A stretch of DNA of 5,460 nt. Origin: Verrucomicrobiota bacterium (GTDB lineage Bacteria > Verrucomicrobiota > Verrucomicrobiia > Verrucomicrobiales > Akkermansiaceae). Within the stretch, counting starts at the first letter, position 1. Every line of letters starts with the position of its first letter. The notes below the pieces were generated by a model. That model was not told the origin of the DNA. It saw only the letters and a list, made by a program, of their open reading frames with translations, and did not search any database. A program made the translations under genes and the position numbers. The DNA is taken from positions 1-5,460 of the forward strand of contig WBXE01000166.1 of assembly GCA_008932955.1 (NCBI GenBank). Direction: 5' to 3'. Shown in pieces: positions 1 to 5,460 of this stretch.

Positions 1-180
1 ACACCCAGAGAAAGAATTCTAGCCACCCTCGAGCGTCAGCCCACTGACCGCACGCCGGTGGACCTGTGGCTCACCCCCGAAGTGCTGTAAGCGCTGCGCA
101 ATCACCTCGGCCACCACGATGAAATCGCGGTCTATCATGCGCTTGGCCTCGATAATATCGTATGGGTGTTTCCCGGTCAT
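1..180 (+). pseudogene. Uroporphyrinogen decarboxylase-like (URO-D superfamily) N-terminal fragment, interrupted by an in-frame stop
   Basis: Frame 1 reads TPRERILATLERQPTDRTP, then VDLWLTPEVL, then a TAA stop at 88-90, and continues in the same frame as ALRNHLGHHDEIAVYHALGL and DNIVWVFPG. The R-E-R-(I/V)-L-A-x-L opening, the D-R-(T/V)-P-V-D block, T-P-E-V and the A-L-G-L-D-x-I-V-W-V-F-P block are typical of the N-terminus of URO-D superfamily proteins of the methyltransferase-associated type, not of heme-pathway HemE. The start codon probably lies just outside the window. Family members have roughly 350 residues. Here similarity fades after about codon 60, and the convergent satP gene ends at 236, so most of the barrel domain is absent. 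The stop sits between two well-matching blocks, which fits a point nonsense change (for example CAA to TAA) rather than a natural terminus. A sequencing error could explain the TAA but not the missing C-terminal part. Family assignment is from recognition by eye; no alignment was run. Confidence 0.7.
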
Positions 181-235
181 AGACGTGCCGCTACAATGCG
201 CCAGACATTCTGGCGAAGCTGCCCCGGGCAGATGG

Positions 236-829
236 CTATTGACGTGGCAAGCCGAGTGGCAGGACGGTTTTCCCGGCCAGTTCGTTGAGGACCTGGGCGA
301 GGCCGGTGTAGATTGCCGAGAGGCCGCAGACGACGCCTTCAAATCCGGTGAAGTGTTTGTAGGCGGGACCCGCGCCGCTGAAGTCACCGTAGGCTAACAG
401 GAAAAACAGAATCGTCAGTGACAGGAATACGAATTGCAGCGCGCGGCTGAGGTGCAGCGTGCCGATAAACATGCCCGCCGTGAACAGTCCCCACACCGCC
501 AGATAGGCCGCCTTGGCGGTTTCGTCGGTGGCGCTGGCCAGACCGAGTTTCGGCAGCACAATCAAGCCGACGAGGGTGAGCCAAAACATGCCGTAGGAAA
601 TGAAGGCGGTGGTGGCGAAGGTGTTGCCCTTTTTCCATTCCATGATGCCGGCGATCACCTGGGCGCTGCCACCATAAAAAATACCCATCGCCAAAATCAT
701 GCTGTTGAGTTCGTAATAGCCGGCGTTGTGCAGGTTGAGCAGCACGGTGGTCATGCCGAAGGCGAGTAGACCGAGCGGTGCGGGATTGGCGCTGCTGTCC
801 TTAATCTGGGTGAGGGTGGCTTCTGACAT
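236..829 (-). CDS. satP: SatP acetate/succinate:proton symporter (AceTr / YaaH / GPR1-FUN34 family)
   Basis: This 197-residue inner-membrane protein imports acetate and succinate with protons. It carries the family signature NPAPLGL at residues 15-21, followed by G-M-T-T and L-N-L-H-N-A-G-Y. A central block, F-Y-G-G-S-A-Q at 51-57 and E-W-K-K-G-N-T-F at 64-71, also matches. Residues from about 15 to 192 align by recall almost without gaps to E. coli SatP (188 residues), ending in the same V-L-P-L-G motif. About six hydrophobic segments are visible, near 18-33, 41-62, 74-93, 108-125, 131-147 and 163-180. L138 and A172 correspond to E. coli L131 and A164, which I recall as affecting substrate choice, so the classical specificity is plausible. 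The ATG at 829 is chosen because it places the signature at the usual distance from the N-terminus; no strong Shine-Dalgarno precedes it. The gene is a single unit, convergent with the broken URO-D-like fragment and divergent from the CBM9-like gene. The termination codon is TAG. Confidence 0.95.
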   Translation of the reverse strand: MSEATLTQIKDSSANPAPLGLLAFGMTTVLLNLHNAGYYELNSMILAMGIFYGGSAQVIAGIMEWKKGNTFATTAFISYGMFWLTLVGLIVLPKLGLASATDETAKAAYLAVWGLFTAGMFIGTLHLSRALQFVFLSLTILFFLLAYGDFSGAGPAYKHFTGFEGVVCGLSAIYTGLAQVLNELAGKTVLPLGLPRQ

Positions 830-936
830 GGAATGGTTTTTTGTTGGGGTTTAGATTGGGGTGGCCGATATTTCTCCAACATCCGGCCCCGGGTCAAGGC
901 GCAATAACGACTTTCCCCGGCGGCTTTTCCTGATCT

Positions 937-970
937 CCTAGTGGGCCGCTGGGGATTCTGGGCCAGTAGG
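937..970. promoter_or_regulatory. Imperfect inverted repeat upstream of satP (possible operator)
   Basis: CCTAGTGGGCC at 937-947 and GGGCCAGTAGG at 960-970 are inverted copies with 9 of 11 positions pairing, separated by 12 bp. The repeat is 108-141 bp upstream of the satP start codon, in the space shared by two divergent genes. This would suit a binding site for a dimeric regulator, but nothing identifies the protein. A repeat of this quality in GC-rich DNA can also arise by chance. Confidence 0.2.
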
Positions 971-1038
971 CTCATTGCGCGGCCTAAAACAACGCATAAT
1001 TTTCCGGCTGTTTATCCCTAGGGGAGCCACCACATTTT

Positions 1039-1126
1039 GTCGTGCTTGCGCAAGCGCGGCCCGTGATCGAGTGCCGCAGACATGCTTCCTGCTCGGTCCT
1101 TGCGCACGACGATAAGAAAGTCGTCG
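1039..1126. repeat. Cluster of inverted repeats, possible structured RNA or leader upstream of the CBM9-like gene
   Basis: GTCGTGC at 1039-1045 is the exact inverse of GCACGAC at 1104-1110. Between them lies a perfect 12-bp palindrome, GCTTGCGCAAGC (1044-1055), and its half GCGCAAG also pairs with CTTGCGC at 1099-1105. A further perfect 6-bp stem, CGACGA (1107-1112) with TCGTCG (1121-1126), has the 8-base loop TAAGAAAG. Several stems are mutually exclusive, as in alternative leader structures, but they are short. No known riboswitch or ncRNA family was recognised. The cluster ends 55 bp before the ATG at 1182. Confidence 0.2.
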
Positions 1127-1181
1127 CCCCTAACTGGCGTCGGTGCTCGACACGCCTTGGGGATTTCGGCAGCCTCGGCGC

Positions 1182-1784
1182 ATGACGATTTTCGAGAGCA
1201 CGCGGCCATTGGCGTGGGGGGAGTTGAATGTACCCTTGTTCGGCTTGACGCATGACTGGCATGGCGAGCGGGTCGAGCCAGCAGCTGGGTTTGCCTTGGT
1301 GAGCGATGCGCGGCGGCTGTGGTTTGTCGCCAGTCACCGGCGGCCAGCGGCGTTGCATCCGCAAGCGCGGCCGGGGCATTTCCAGGCGCAATTGTGGCGC
1401 TACGATGTGGCGGAATTGTTTTTGGCCGATCCGCGCAGCGGTCGATATTTCGAGTTCAACCTCGCGCCCAACGGTGCCTGGTGGACCTGCGAATTCACCG
1501 GCCCGCGGCAGCGTACCGAGGCGCTTGATATTGCCATGCCCGAGGTGGCGACGTTTTCAGATTTGGCAGCTGACGGCTCGTGGGTGGCGGCGATGGCGTT
1601 GCCGCTGGACTTGTTGCGGGCACGGCTGGATCTCGGTCCGGCCACGCGGGCGAATGTCACCTTTGTCTTGGAATCGCCACAGCAACGGTTTCTGACTGCC
1701 GCTAAGCTGGCCTCTGCCGAGCCAGATTTTCACCGACCCGGCGAATTTTCCGCCATTTCGAGGGTGCCGCTGCCGCCGGCTTGA
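1182..1784 (+). CDS. CBM9/DOMON-like single-domain protein, function unknown
   Basis: The product has 200 residues and is composed of one apparent beta-rich domain. The central block Y-D-V-A-E-L-F-L (74-81), D-P-x-S-G-R-Y-F-E-F-N-L-A-P-N-G-A-W-W (83-101) and C-E-F (103-105) is the recognisable signature of the carbohydrate-binding family 9-like/DOMON fold. The late P-D-F-H-R-P-G-E-F (181-189) also recurs in these proteins. Relatives of this fold bind sugars or heme, usually in exported proteins. This one has no signal peptide or membrane segment, so it is likely cytoplasmic and its ligand is unknown. The ATG at 1182 is preferred because the first residues then lead directly into the domain; a GTG at 1143 would add 13 residues rich in Arg and Pro. 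Neither has a clear Shine-Dalgarno. It lies 148 bp before the next gene on the same strand. The reading frame is certainly real; the fold assignment is moderately sure; no biochemical role can be given. Confidence 0.75.
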   Translation: MTIFESTRPLAWGELNVPLFGLTHDWHGERVEPAAGFALVSDARRLWFVASHRRPAALHPQARPGHFQAQLWRYDVAELFLADPRSGRYFEFNLAPNGAWWTCEFTGPRQRTEALDIAMPEVATFSDLAADGSWVAAMALPLDLLRARLDLGPATRANVTFVLESPQQRFLTAAKLASAEPDFHRPGEFSAISRVPLPPA

Positions 1785-1932
1785 TCCGCCGACTCTGTGG
1801 CATCGTGTCATCCTCTTCAATCCGTGAAATTTGCCTGATTATTTGAAAGGCACTCAGTCAGGCTATCTCGCTGCGCTCGGTTGTGGTGAAAACCATCGCT
1901 GCCACCATTTTCATTTCCCAATTTAGGTTCAT

Positions 1933-3210
1933 GTGTATCGTCCCCCCGTGTTGAGCTATCGCTTCGAAATTCAAGATATTGTCGCCCAGGATAGTTCCGG
2001 GGTAACCTACCTTGCCTGCGATGCAGACACCGGCAGCCCGCTGGCTGTGCAGCGGTTTTTCCCGTTCGGGGCTGACGGCGGCGGTCTGTTCGATGAGCAA
2101 CTCAGCGAGTACGCCGCAATCGTGGATCGGCTCGTCGGCTTGCAACATCCGGGCTTGCGGGCGCTGCTCAGCGGCGGCTGCGATCCAGTGGACGGCATGC
2201 CCTTTGTCGCCAGCGAGTGGATCGAAGGCGAATCGCTCGCCGAATTGCTGCAACTCCAGCCCTACACATCTGCCGATGTCCTCGACGTGCTCGAGCGGGT
2301 GCTGGAAATTTCCCAGGCTCTCTCAGATGTGCTGGGGACGGATGCCGTGTGGGTGGAAACCGCCACCGAACTCATCATCGACGACGCCGGGGAGAATCGC
2401 CGCGGCCTGACCTTTGAGCTGGCACCCATGAAATGGCTGGGCCATCAGGACTCCCGGCACAGCTTGCTGCCATTGGCCGAGTTGACCGAGGATTTGCTCG
2501 GTTGGCGCCGCAATCACATGCCCAATCAAGCCGGCCAAGGCCTCGGGGCTTGGGTGAAGTGGCTGCGTGCCAACGCCGATGCCACCACGCTGCGCCAGGC
2601 TCGGGCGCATCTAGTCCGTCTCACCGGTGAGACCGTCGCACGCAATACCGTGTCCGCGGCTGGCCATTCCCGCTGGCCGCTTGGCACCACCCCACCCGCC
2701 TTGCGCGACGAGCTTTCACCGCCCAACGAGTTGCCCATGCACCCCCTGAGTTTGAAAAAACCGTTTTTCAAACAACCGTGGGTCCTGCTCACGGCGCTGG
2801 TCTTGCTTGTCGGCTTGGCGGGGGCGGGGGCTTGGTGGCAGCTCCGACATCCCGTGGCTCATGCCGCGAGCAACGCCGCGCTGGCCGGCAAGGTGTTCGC
2901 TAGTGGCGAGACCCAACTCATCATGCAGGCAGTCTCCCGCGAGGTGACCGTCGAGGGGCTTTTGGCGAAAATTGGACCGGGCCCCGACGGATTCTGGTAT
3001 GTGGACTTTCAGGGATCCACGCTGGGAAGGGAGGTCCAGGGATATTTTAAGACCGCCAAACCATCCGATGAATTATCAGCGCAGGCCCTCTCTGTGTCCA
3101 TAGGCCAACGCATCCGCATCACCGGCCGCGTCGAGATGAAAATTACTCCCAAGGAGAAATGGCCCCTTCTCTTGCTCAAAAATCCCCAGGCCATTCAGCC
3201 GGTGAAGTAA
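1933..3210 (+). CDS. Pseudokinase-like membrane protein: degenerate Ser/Thr-kinase domain, one transmembrane helix, C-terminal OB-like domain
   Basis: A 425-residue protein with three parts. Residues 9-230 follow the plan of a bacterial Ser/Thr kinase: Y-R-F-E-I-Q-D-I-V opening, a glycine-loop equivalent that has lost its glycines (17-28), the beta-3 strand L-A-V-Q, H-P-G-L-R at 72-76, and a hinge-like F-V-A-S-E-W-I-E-G-E-S-L-A-E-L-L (91-106). Catalysis is not expected: Q40 replaces the VAIK lysine, and no HRD or DFG motif appears in the region 135-170. A single hydrophobic helix spans about 283-303 after the basic K-K-P-F-F-K, predicting an inside N-terminus. Residues 320-422 contain V-T-V-E-G-L-L-A-K-I, F-W-Y-V-D-F-Q-G and R-I-R-I-T-G-R-V, a pattern typical of small OB-fold domains, here predicted to face the periplasm. 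GTG 1933 is the first start after an in-frame TAG (1924-1926), with a weak TAGG upstream. An ATG at 1931 is out of frame and stops after 7 codons. The role is unknown; a scaffold or sensor is inference only. Confidence 0.82.
   Translation: MYRPPVLSYRFEIQDIVAQDSSGVTYLACDADTGSPLAVQRFFPFGADGGGLFDEQLSEYAAIVDRLVGLQHPGLRALLSGGCDPVDGMPFVASEWIEGESLAELLQLQPYTSADVLDVLERVLEISQALSDVLGTDAVWVETATELIIDDAGENRRGLTFELAPMKWLGHQDSRHSLLPLAELTEDLLGWRRNHMPNQAGQGLGAWVKWLRANADATTLRQARAHLVRLTGETVARNTVSAAGHSRWPLGTTPPALRDELSPPNELPMHPLSLKKPFFKQPWVLLTALVLLVGLAGAGAWWQLRHPVAHAASNAALAGKVFASGETQLIMQAVSREVTVEGLLAKIGPGPDGFWYVDFQGSTLGREVQGYFKTAKPSDELSAQALSVSIGQRIRITGRVEMKITPKEKWPLLLLKNPQAIQPVK
2750..2773. repeat. Perfect 10-bp inverted repeat with 4-base loop inside the pseudokinase gene
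   Basis: GTTTGAAAAA at 2750-2759 is followed by the loop ACCG and its exact inverse TTTTTCAAAC at 2764-2773. It encodes the basic stretch S-L-K-K-P-F-F-K-Q directly before the membrane helix. It could form an mRNA hairpin or DNA cruciform. The stem is AT-rich and lacks the GC-rich base and following U-run of a classical terminator, and the Lys/Phe codons may produce it by chance. Confidence 0.45.
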
Positions 3211-3215
3211 CTCCC

Positions 3216-3269
3216 CACCGGGGTCGGTCCCGCTTTTCAAGCACCGGGGTCGGTCCCGCTTTTCAAGCA
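3216..3269. repeat. Tandem 26-bp direct repeat (two copies), left arm of an inverted repeat cluster
   Basis: A 26-bp unit beginning CACCGGGGTCGGTCCCGC and ending TTTTCAAG occurs identically at 3216-3241 and 3242-3267, followed by CA as the start of a third unit. It begins 6 bp after the stop codon of the upstream gene. The core, CGGGGTC-(G)-GTCCCGCTTTTC, is the inverse of the core of the 43-bp repeats at 3281-3366 except for one base, so the two arrays can pair with each other. Confidence 0.95.
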
Positions 3270-3280
3270 TGAGCTGGCAC

Positions 3281-3366
3281 ATGCCCGCCGGGAATGTTCG
3301 AAAAGCGGGACTGACCCCGATGGATGCCCGGCGGGAATGTTCGAAAAGCGGGACTGACCCCGATGG
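3281..3366. repeat. Tandem 43-bp direct repeat (two copies), right arm of the inverted repeat cluster, REP-like
   Basis: The 43-bp units at 3281-3323 and 3324-3366 abut each other and differ at one base only (C at 3288, G at 3331). Each contains GAAAAGCGGGACTGACCCCG, which is the inverse of the core of the 26-bp repeats with one substitution. Pairing of 3244-3264 with 3300-3319, and of 3218-3238 with 3343-3362, gives long nested GC-rich stems that could terminate transcription after the upstream gene and before priA. Each core also has a small palindrome of the CGGG...CCCG type. Short dispersed repeats of this general look are often associated with REP/RAYT transposases, but no transposase is in the window, so that link is inference. 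Confidence 0.93.
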
Positions 3367-3412
3367 AATTTCGCTCTTGGCCGCGGCGGTATGAGCAGGC
3401 AGAGTGGCACGC

Positions 3413-5460
3413 GTGACCGCACGGGTTTTGATTGATGGCTCTTCGGAGTTGGTGTTCGACTATGGTATTCCGGCGGGGCTCGCCGTGGTGGCCGGGTGCC
3501 GGGTGCGCGTGCCGCTGCGGCGGCAAGTGGCCACGGGCACCGTGCTGGCGCTCGGCGAGGCGGCGCAGGGTGATTTTGCCATGCGCGAGCTGGTGAGCCT
3601 GATTGATCCGGAGCCGCTCATCACTCCGGTGCTGCTGCGAGTGGGCGAGTGGATAGCCAAGTACTATGGCTGTAGTCTTGAGTCGGTGATTCGTGCGTTG
3701 TTGCCGGAAGCGGTGCGCAGCGAGGAAACCTCTGCCAAGACCCGCCGCCTTGCCGTGCTCGTTGCGGTGCCGGCGGCCGCCGAGTTGGAAAAACTTGCCA
3801 AGCGGGCGCCGCGCCAGCACGCGGTGATTTCACTGTTGCTGGAGGCGGAGGGCGGGCGCTTGGCGGTGGCCGGGCTGGGGGAGGGTGCTGCGGCCACGCT
3901 CAAGGCGCTGGAAAAAGCCGGGCTATTGCGCATCGAGGTGGAGGAGGTTCGTCGCGATCCGGATGCCGACGAGATCGAGGAGTTGGTCGCTTCCACACCG
4001 CTCACACTCAACGCCGCACAGGCGGCAGCGCTGGAACGGGTGTTAGAGGCACTGCAGCAACCAGCGCAAGCCAAGCCGATGTTGTTGTTAGGTGTGACGG
4101 GTTCGGGCAAGACCGAGGTCTATCTGCAAGCCGCGCAACGGGCGCTTGAGTTGGGCAAAACCGTGTTGGTTCTGGTGCCAGAGATTTCGCTAACCCCTCA
4201 GACGGTGCGCCGCTTCAAGGCGCGTTTTGCCGGTCAGCAGGAGCAGGTGGCGGTGTTGCACTCGCACCTTTCACAGGGCGAGCGCTTCGACGAATGGCAG
4301 CGCATCCGCAAGGGGATTGCGCGGATTGTCATCGGTGCGCGCTCGGCGGTGTTTGCGCCGCTGCCCGACCTCGGGCTCATCATCGTGGATGAGGAACATG
4401 AAAATTCCTACAAACAGGAAAATCCGCCGCGCTATCATGGTCGCGACGTGGCCGTGTTGCGCGCCGCCTTCGAGGGTGCCGCCATTGTCTTGGGTTCGGC
4501 CACTCCGTCGCTCGAGTCGTGGCATAATACCCAGCTCGGCAAGTATGCATTGCTGCGCCTCGATGAACGCGCCGATGGCCAGTCGATGCCGCTGGTGCGG
4601 GTGGTGGACATGCGCCTGGAGGCAACCAAGCACAAGGGCGGGATGGCGATTCTATCCGACAAGTTGCGCAGCGCCCTCGAACAGCGCCTCGAAAAGGGCG
4701 AGCAATCGATCCTGTTTCTCAACCGCCGCGGCTTTGCCCGCTCGCTACAATGTCCCGCCTGCGGCCACGTCTGCCAGTGCCCGCACTGCGCGGTGGCCCT
4801 CACCTATCATCGCACTGACGAGCGGCTCATCTGCCACGTTTGCGGCCACCAGGCGATCGTGCCGCGCAAGTGCCCGGCCTGCAAGGACCCGGCGATTTTA
4901 CTCCAGGGCTACGGCACCCAGAAGGTGGAGGAAATTCTAACCAAGGTGTTGCCGCAGGCGAAGTTTGCCCGGATTGATGCTGATGCGATGCGCCGCCGCC
5001 ACGCCCTGCGCGATACCCTGCACGCCTTCAAAACCCACAAGCTGGATATTTTGATAGGAACGCAGATGATCGCCAAGGGTTTGCACTTTCCCAACGTCAC
5101 GCTGGTGGGCATCCTCAATGCCGATCTGGGCTTGCACGTGCCGGATTTCCGCGCTGGTGAGCGCACGTTCCAATTGCTCACGCAGGTGGCGGGCCGCGCC
5201 GGTCGCGGCGATCTAACCGGCGAGGTGATCGTGCAGACCTTCACCCCGCACTCGCCGTCCATTCAATATGCGCGGCGTCACGACTTCGACGGATTTTCCG
5301 AGCAAGAACTCGAGTTTCGCCGGGCGTTTGGCTTTCCGCCTTACGGTCATTGCGCGGTGCTCACGGCCCGCTCGAATCACGAGCGGCGTGCCGAGTTCAC
5401 GCTTCAAACGCTGCATCTGCGGCTCAAGGAAAACCTGCCCCAGGATATCCAGTTAGGTGA
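3413..5460 (+). CDS. priA: PriA, primosomal replication-restart helicase (3' end beyond the window)
   Basis: PriA is a 3'-to-5' superfamily 2 DNA helicase that recognises stalled or collapsed replication forks and starts replisome reloading. The 682 residues visible run without interruption, against a usual total of about 730. The N-terminal 3'-DNA-binding domain spans about 1-100 and includes Y-Y-G-C-S-L-E-S-V-I-R-A-L-L-P at 84-98; a winged-helix region follows. Helicase motifs are Walker A GVTGSGKTE (227-235, K233), DEEH (326-329), GSATPS (361-366), GTQMIAKG (549-556) and QVAGRAGRG (591-599). Eight zinc-binding cysteines, C447, C450, C456, C459, C474, C477, C487 and C490, have exactly the spacing of E. 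coli PriA. All key catalytic residues are present, so it should be functional. GTG 3413 is preferred, with AGGCAGAG about 8 bp upstream; GTG 3404 in the same frame would add three residues. The gene lies just after the inverted repeat cluster, which suggests that it starts its own transcript. Confidence 0.97.
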   Translation, partial: MTARVLIDGSSELVFDYGIPAGLAVVAGCRVRVPLRRQVATGTVLALGEAAQGDFAMRELVSLIDPEPLITPVLLRVGEWIAKYYGCSLESVIRALLPEAVRSEETSAKTRRLAVLVAVPAAAELEKLAKRAPRQHAVISLLLEAEGGRLAVAGLGEGAAATLKALEKAGLLRIEVEEVRRDPDADEIEELVASTPLTLNAAQAAALERVLEALQQPAQAKPMLLLGVTGSGKTEVYLQAAQRALELGKTVLVLVPEISLTPQTVRRFKARFAGQQEQVAVLHSHLSQGERFDEWQRIRKGIARIVIGARSAVFAPLPDLGLIIVDEEHENSYKQENPPRYHGRDVAVLRAAFEGAAIVLGSATPSLESWHNTQLGKYALLRLDERADGQSMPLVRVVDMRLEATKHKGGMAILSDKLRSALEQRLEKGEQSILFLNRRGFARSLQCPACGHVCQCPHCAVALTYHRTDERLICHVCGHQAIVPRKCPACKDPAILLQGYGTQKVEEILTKVLPQAKFARIDADAMRRRHALRDTLHAFKTHKLDILIGTQMIAKGLHFPNVTLVGILNADLGLHVPDFRAGERTFQLLTQVAGRAGRGDLTGEVIVQTFTPHSPSIQYARRHDFDGFSEQELEFRRAFGFPPYGHCAVLTARSNHERRAEFTLQTLHLRLKENLPQDIQLG

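Larger units (their letters stand above)
830..1181. other. Intergenic region without a convincing gene, between divergent satP and the CBM9-like gene
   Basis: About 350 bp separate the start of satP (leftward) from the likely start of the next gene (rightward), so promoters for both should lie here. I could not identify credible -35/-10 pairs on either strand. The stretch does hold several inverted repeats, listed separately (937-970 and 1039-1126). Short open frames exist on both strands, but they lack recognisable homology, good starts and ribosome sites. A GTG at 1143 could extend the downstream gene by 13 codons into this region. No tRNA or rRNA was recognised. Confidence 0.6.

Noticed and set aside
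88..90. Stop codon recoding in the URO-D-like gene (selenocysteine or pyrrolysine)
   Set aside because: The codon is TAA, not TGA or TAG, it is not at a known recoded site of the family, and the rest of the gene is missing as well.
19..180. Minus-strand 53-codon frame (MTGKHPYDIIEAKRMIDRDF...)
   Set aside because: It is entirely antisense to the URO-D-like fragment, whose plus-strand reading carries recognisable family motifs; no Shine-Dalgarno precedes the minus-strand ATG.
1042..1185. Plus-strand 47-codon frame starting at GTG 1042 and overlapping the CBM9-like gene by ATGA
   Set aside because: The ATGA overlap looks like translational coupling, but the product is unrecognised and Arg/Cys-rich, there is no ribosome site, and the region is better described as inverted repeats.
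1018..1209. Minus-strand frame ending ...RLRKHDKMWWLP
   Set aside because: It is protein-like in parts (G-D-D-F-L-I-V-V-R-K-D-R) and could be a relic, but it overlaps the start of the CBM9-like gene, has no identifiable family and no clear start.
1832..1863. Possible terminator: GCCTGA (1833-1838) with TCAGGC (1858-1863), or TGCCT (1832-1836) with AGGCA (1848-1852)
   Set aside because: The stems are only 5-6 bp, the loops are 11-19 bases and no T-run follows, so they do not support a terminator call.
3216..3366. CRISPR array
   Set aside because: The units are directly adjacent without unique spacers, there are only two copies of each, and the arrays are in opposite orientations.
4227..4940. 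Plus-strand 237-codon frame inside priA
   Set aside because: It is an out-of-frame shadow of the priA helicase region; the priA frame carries every expected motif and is unbroken.

Overview
The window is about 60% GC bacterial DNA with ordinary housekeeping and accessory genes. Three traits together suggest Verrucomicrobiota or a neighbouring PVC-group lineage, but only tentatively: a methyltransferase-type URO-D-like fragment, a free-standing CBM9/DOMON-like protein, and weak Shine-Dalgarno sequences with GTG starts. No 16S rRNA or other firm phylogenetic marker is present.

Layout from left to right. Positions 1-180 (+) hold the N-terminal part of a uroporphyrinogen decarboxylase-like gene. 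It is broken by an in-frame TAA and loses recognisable similarity after about 59 codons, so it looks like a decayed or truncated copy. Facing it is satP (236-829, -), an acetate/succinate transporter that is very close to E. coli SatP throughout. Positions 830-1181 contain no convincing gene but do contain inverted repeats. Next come a 200-residue CBM9/DOMON-like soluble protein (1182-1784, +) and a 425-residue single-pass membrane protein (1933-3210, +). The latter has a degenerate protein-kinase-like N-terminal domain, one membrane helix and a C-terminal domain that looks like an OB-fold. After its stop codon lies a compact cluster of two 26-bp tandem repeats followed by two 43-bp tandem repeats that carry the same core in inverted orientation. 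The rest is priA (3413 to beyond the window end, +), the replication-restart helicase, intact as far as it can be read.

The genes do not form an obvious pathway. SatP is a carbon-source transporter on its own transcription unit. The three plus-strand genes are separated by 148 and 202 bp, and the second gap is filled by the repeat cluster, so there is no compelling operon. The items most worth a second look are the pseudokinase-membrane-OB protein, the mosaic inverted repeat cluster that may act as its transcription terminator or be a REP-like mobile repeat, and the interrupted URO-D-like gene. I see no CRISPR array, tRNA, rRNA, complete insertion sequence or clear defence system.
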